A stretch of DNA of 37,499 nt from JBCBKZ01 sp039026975. GTDB taxonomy: Bacteria > Bacteroidota > Bacteroidia > J057. The notes beneath the pieces are model-generated. The model searched no databases. It saw only the letters and a program-made list of their open reading frames with translations, and was not told where the DNA came from. Of this stretch, positions 35,601 to 37,499 are shown piece after piece; position 1 is the first letter of the stretch, and every line of letters begins with the position of its first letter. The stretch covers positions 1-37,499 of the forward strand of contig JBCCLI010000009.1 in NCBI GenBank assembly GCA_039026975.1, given 5' to 3'. A program made the position numbers and the translations under genes.

Positions 35601-37139
35601 GTTTTCCCTGATCCTATAGCTCCAGAAGAGGCTGATCAGCCAGTTACCTATTCACTCAGTCCTGCTTTTAGCCTTATCTCTAATATTAGCATCAACCCTA
35701 ATACTGGGGAGGTACAGGTATTAGCCCTGGAAGGGCTGACAGGATCTGAAGAATTTACCATTATAGCTAATGATGGACAGGATAAGAATAATATCTATAC
35801 ACAGAACTTTAATTTGCTCATTCTCTCTGATAAGCCTAATTCTGTAGGAAATGGAGGCTCTACTATCAGGATTAACGCAGGCGGACAGGCATACACTAAT
35901 GGTGCAGGGCTAGAGTTTCAAGCTGATAAGTACTACCTAGGTAATACCAGTGAGTATTCAGTCTCTACGGATATTGCTGGTACCCAGGATGATGATCTCT
36001 ATCAGTCTGAAAGATGGGGATATGAGTTTAGCTACCAGATTCCTGTTATCAATGGAGAGTATAATGTGGTGCTGCACTTTGCAGAAGTCTACTGGGCTGA
36101 TGCTAACAAGCGGGTCTTTGACATTAGTGCAGAGGGGGATGAGTATTTCTCCAGCTTTGATATCTACAAAGAATATGGAAAGAATGCCGTGGGGGTAGAA
36201 ATTATAAGTGGGATCATAGTAGCTGATGGGGTGCTCAACCTGGATTTCCTCAGCAGAAAGCATATGGCTAAAATATCCGCTATTGAGGTGATTACTACGT
36301 ATAATCCTGGATTAGCGAGCCTGGACTCCAGGGAGTCTGTGAGAATTAACTGTGGAGAAAATGAAGAAAAAGCCTTTGGAGGATACATCTTCCAGCCTGA
36401 TCTCTGGTTTGTTAGCAGTAACACCAATAGCCTGGTCAATGATAACATCGGCATTTCTTCCACTAACTTTGATGAAATGTATCGCACAGCCAGAAGCAGC
36501 CAAATCAGTGGAGAAGGCTTCGGATATAAAATTCCCGTAGAGAATGGAAAGTACGTGGTTTACCTCCACTTCGCAGAGATCTACTGGGGGGTCCCTGGAG
36601 GTGCCACAGGAGGGCAAGGAAACAGAATTTTCAGTATTACTATAGAGGATGAAACCATACAAGAAACTTATGATATTCTCAGCAAGACCAATCCCGGTAC
36701 GGCCTATGTAGAAAGAGTAGAAATAACCGTAGAAGACGGATTCCTGGACCTGGACTTGAATGCCATTAATGGAAAGCCCCTTATCTCTGCAATTGAGATC
36801 CTGACTCCTGATGAGGAAGAAACTTCTCTCGGTAGCCAAAATTACCTGGATCAGCAGGGAATTTCTTCTCTATCAGGTATTTTTGAGAACGTAAGGGTAT
36901 TTCCTAATCCAGCTAACAGTGATACCAAATTAATGGTACAGAGTGAAATTGAGGGTGATTTCCAGATGAATATACTCGATATGCAGGGAAGAGTAATAGT
37001 CAGCCAGAGACTTAGAAAAACAGGACCTGTGGCTAAGTATGTGATTCCTGCGGAGGACTTAGCTCCCGGTATGTATATCGTAAGGCTACATGCTACTTCT
37101 GATATCACTACTTCTGCCAAGCTGATTAAAACAGAATAA
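32670..37139 (+). CDS. Secreted pectate-lyase-like protein nested in a CBM, with three malectin domains and type IX sorting tail
   Basis: This 1489-residue protein has a signal peptide at 1-36. Residues 37-178 are a CBM6/35-like beta-sandwich. A second copy of that module is split: its first part is at about 199-290 and its last part at about 733-776. Between them lies a PL1-type lyase domain (about 306-705) with GGRGGKIYKVTNLKDSGSGS, R500-x-P-x-x-R505 and a GYTNLEEWLH calcium-type loop. The expected last calcium Asp is G451. Then come malectin 1 (about 801-945), a cadherin-like domain (954-1052), malectin 2 (1066-1209) and malectin 3 (1224-1379). A type A sorting domain (VRVFPNPANSD to SAKLIKTE) ends the protein. 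It is exported by the Por system and should bind and possibly cut an acidic polysaccharide. A strong terminator follows. Confidence 0.92.
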   Translation: MLINFTQLYFPYQRLNSFFSVVVFAVFCLLPTSSFSQNIWLEPECGSTGANWSVMKDAQASGETYLTYETNESFSEPPTSGEDQVRIRFTVVQAGNYKVWARAKAPQNAGDSFWFRLDNQEWVKWKNIKKGDSFNWGRVLDSENGNQNVSVNLTAGEHIISIGYREKNVQLDKFFLSLETTTPSGIGEPATNCSGASSAWYEAECATVGDKLQIIDGEQTSQNQAVLLTGNDQLGAPSNDPNDRIIMEVDVPETGDYTLWGRLSSEEEEANSLWLKANNDNWINWDNIAQSSPQASVVTTNSATDLPIIPGYSSFAMDSKGGRGGKIYKVTNLKDSGSGSLRECVDAKGARVCVFETSGVIELKSELNIRNPYLTIAGQTAPDPGIILYGQMVTIKSTDILIQHIGIRPGDINYGSDPEKGTKDCVSIYKGSDDIVIDHVTLAWGSDENLGISGNVGEICLRNVMFADALNAKAHAFGALFYDKGNLTVEGSLFTNLDQRQPMSRIEKLLYVNNLHYNRGLRFAQFSAHQSTDNKTLNSLVGNVYVEGPSRRNDVKPLLLHRGDLKTGTKMYLKDNYWKKNINSSGSLSNQWSLIEDQGGNADIQVNKPPVWVNGMKVLTEEQQIINYVLGSVGSRPARRNYLDKRIIDDYKAGKGKIVDCVKGCSNNAGGDPKLAQNTRRLSIPLNPNGDSDGDGYTNLEEWLHQMAAEVEGRPNDPTNPPINQPGLADGFSWHKLTDAAEQDQPISLTLQAGPNTIQIARREAGVIMDKFYVTKTANIPGGLGGNAYNCSMGEEQFTSLRINTGGTAFNASGNKIFVADKFFSLPSSTDAYNTAVTETVDEGLYKTERKGSAFSYKIPLENGTYDIRLRFAEMRWLESGKRRFSVKMEGATLLNNFDIFATAGFGVAVNKEFQQVEVQDGVLTIDFQAFSGEAQISAIEILPAGSLSNTSNSAPSFTISGDLLLKEDFEGVESVTVFPDPIAPEEADQPVTYSLSPAFSLISNISINPNTGEVQVLALEGLTGSEEFTIIANDGQDKNNIYTQNFNLLILSDKPNSVGNGGSTIRINAGGQAYTNGAGLEFQADKYYLGNTSEYSVSTDIAGTQDDDLYQSERWGYEFSYQIPVINGEYNVVLHFAEVYWADANKRVFDISAEGDEYFSSFDIYKEYGKNAVGVEIISGIIVADGVLNLDFLSRKHMAKISAIEVITTYNPGLASLDSRESVRINCGENEEKAFGGYIFQPDLWFVSSNTNSLVNDNIGISSTNFDEMYRTARSSQISGEGFGYKIPVENGKYVVYLHFAEIYWGVPGGATGGQGNRIFSITIEDETIQETYDILSKTNPGTAYVERVEITVEDGFLDLDLNAINGKPLISAIEILTPDEEETSLGSQNYLDQQGISSLSGIFENVRVFPNPANSDTKLMVQSEIEGDFQMNILDMQGRVIVSQRLRKTGPVAKYVIPAEDLAPGMYIVRLHATSDITTSAKLIKTE

Positions 37140-37183
37140 TTCCACGCAGCAATTACCGTCCCAAATTAACCTGTATTCCAGTA

Positions 37184-37212
37184 AGGCCGTCCGAAAGGAC
37201 GGCCTCCTTTTT
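37184..37212 (+). terminator. Intrinsic terminator of the lyase/malectin gene
   Basis: AGGCCGTCC, loop GAAA, GGACGGCCT form a perfect nine-base-pair stem closed by a GNRA-type tetraloop, followed by CCTTTTT. It lies 45 bp after the stop codon and is the clear end of this transcript. Confidence 0.92.
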
Positions 37213-37499
37213 GGGTACCATGATTATCTATATTGGAGCCATACTCTCTAATGATGTTAAGTGCTCAAACGTGGACTAAATGGGTAACATCCGTTCCCTT
37301 TACAGTGGCTACAAACTAACGTAGGTTTTGGATAGTACTCGCTGGTAATCCAATGCTTATTTATTTAAGGGATTTGATTGAAAGGAGAAGTATCTATTGG
37401 GGAGGCCGGCACGCCACTAGCCCACATAAAATGGTTAAGGGTCTTGAGATTAAATAGGTAAAAGGATGGCCTGTCTCCTCCTATCACTTTTTCACTACT
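37213..37499. other. Right-edge non-coding sequence
   Basis: No gene is visible in these 287 bp. They contain GGAGCCATACT (37235-37245) and CGTAGGTTTTGG (37320-37331), both also present in the 24.9-25.0 kb gap in the opposite order. Confidence 0.5.

Overview
The window looks like a chromosomal segment of a gliding-type Bacteroidota, probably of the Cytophagales. The evidence is a SusC/RagA-type TonB-dependent receptor, Por secretion (type IX) C-terminal sorting domains, malectin-domain secreted proteins, promoters resembling the Bacteroidota -33/-7 type, and a Wzx/Wzy polysaccharide locus. The species cannot be named from the sequence alone.

Layout. (1) Positions 1-1317 hold the 3' part of a SusC-like receptor gene cut by the window edge, with no susD after it. 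(2) About 1317-2940 is a complex tandem array of six full units and one partial unit, in two length classes (about 239 and 267 bp). It is rich in inverted repeats and does not appear to be coding. (3) 3028-19168, all on the minus strand, is an exopolysaccharide/capsule locus. In transcription order it holds a Wza-like export lipoprotein, a Wzc-like tyrosine kinase/co-polymerase, a UDP-glucuronate 4-epimerase-like SDR, a Wzy-like polymerase, a 368-bp gap with a symmetric repeat element, a Wzx-like flippase, a sulfotransferase, a GT4 glycosyltransferase, a hexapeptide acyltransferase and five more GT4-type glycosyltransferases. (4) 19753-24531 (minus) encodes a 1592-residue secreted beta-propeller/malectin protein with a type IX sorting tail and a clear intrinsic terminator. 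(5) 25496-37139 (mostly plus) holds two large secreted proteins that share a pectate-lyase-like domain. One is fused to a DUF5060/glycoside-hydrolase-like module. The other has the lyase domain nested inside a carbohydrate-binding module, followed by three malectin domains and a sorting tail. Between them lie an XRE-cupin regulator, a lytic-transglycosylase-like protein, a DinB-family protein and an endonuclease/exonuclease/phosphatase-family protein.

How it may fit together. The EPS locus encodes assembly (GTs, Wzx, Wzy), length control and export (Wzc, Wza) and two decorations (acyl and sulfate groups). The epimerase would supply UDP-galacturonate, so the polymer may contain galacturonate. 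Pectate lyases cut galacturonan-type linkages, so the two neighbouring secreted lyase-like proteins and the malectin proteins could bind, trim or remodel the cell's own sulfated polymer instead of a dietary one. That link is inference. No initiating phosphoglycosyltransferase is visible in the window.
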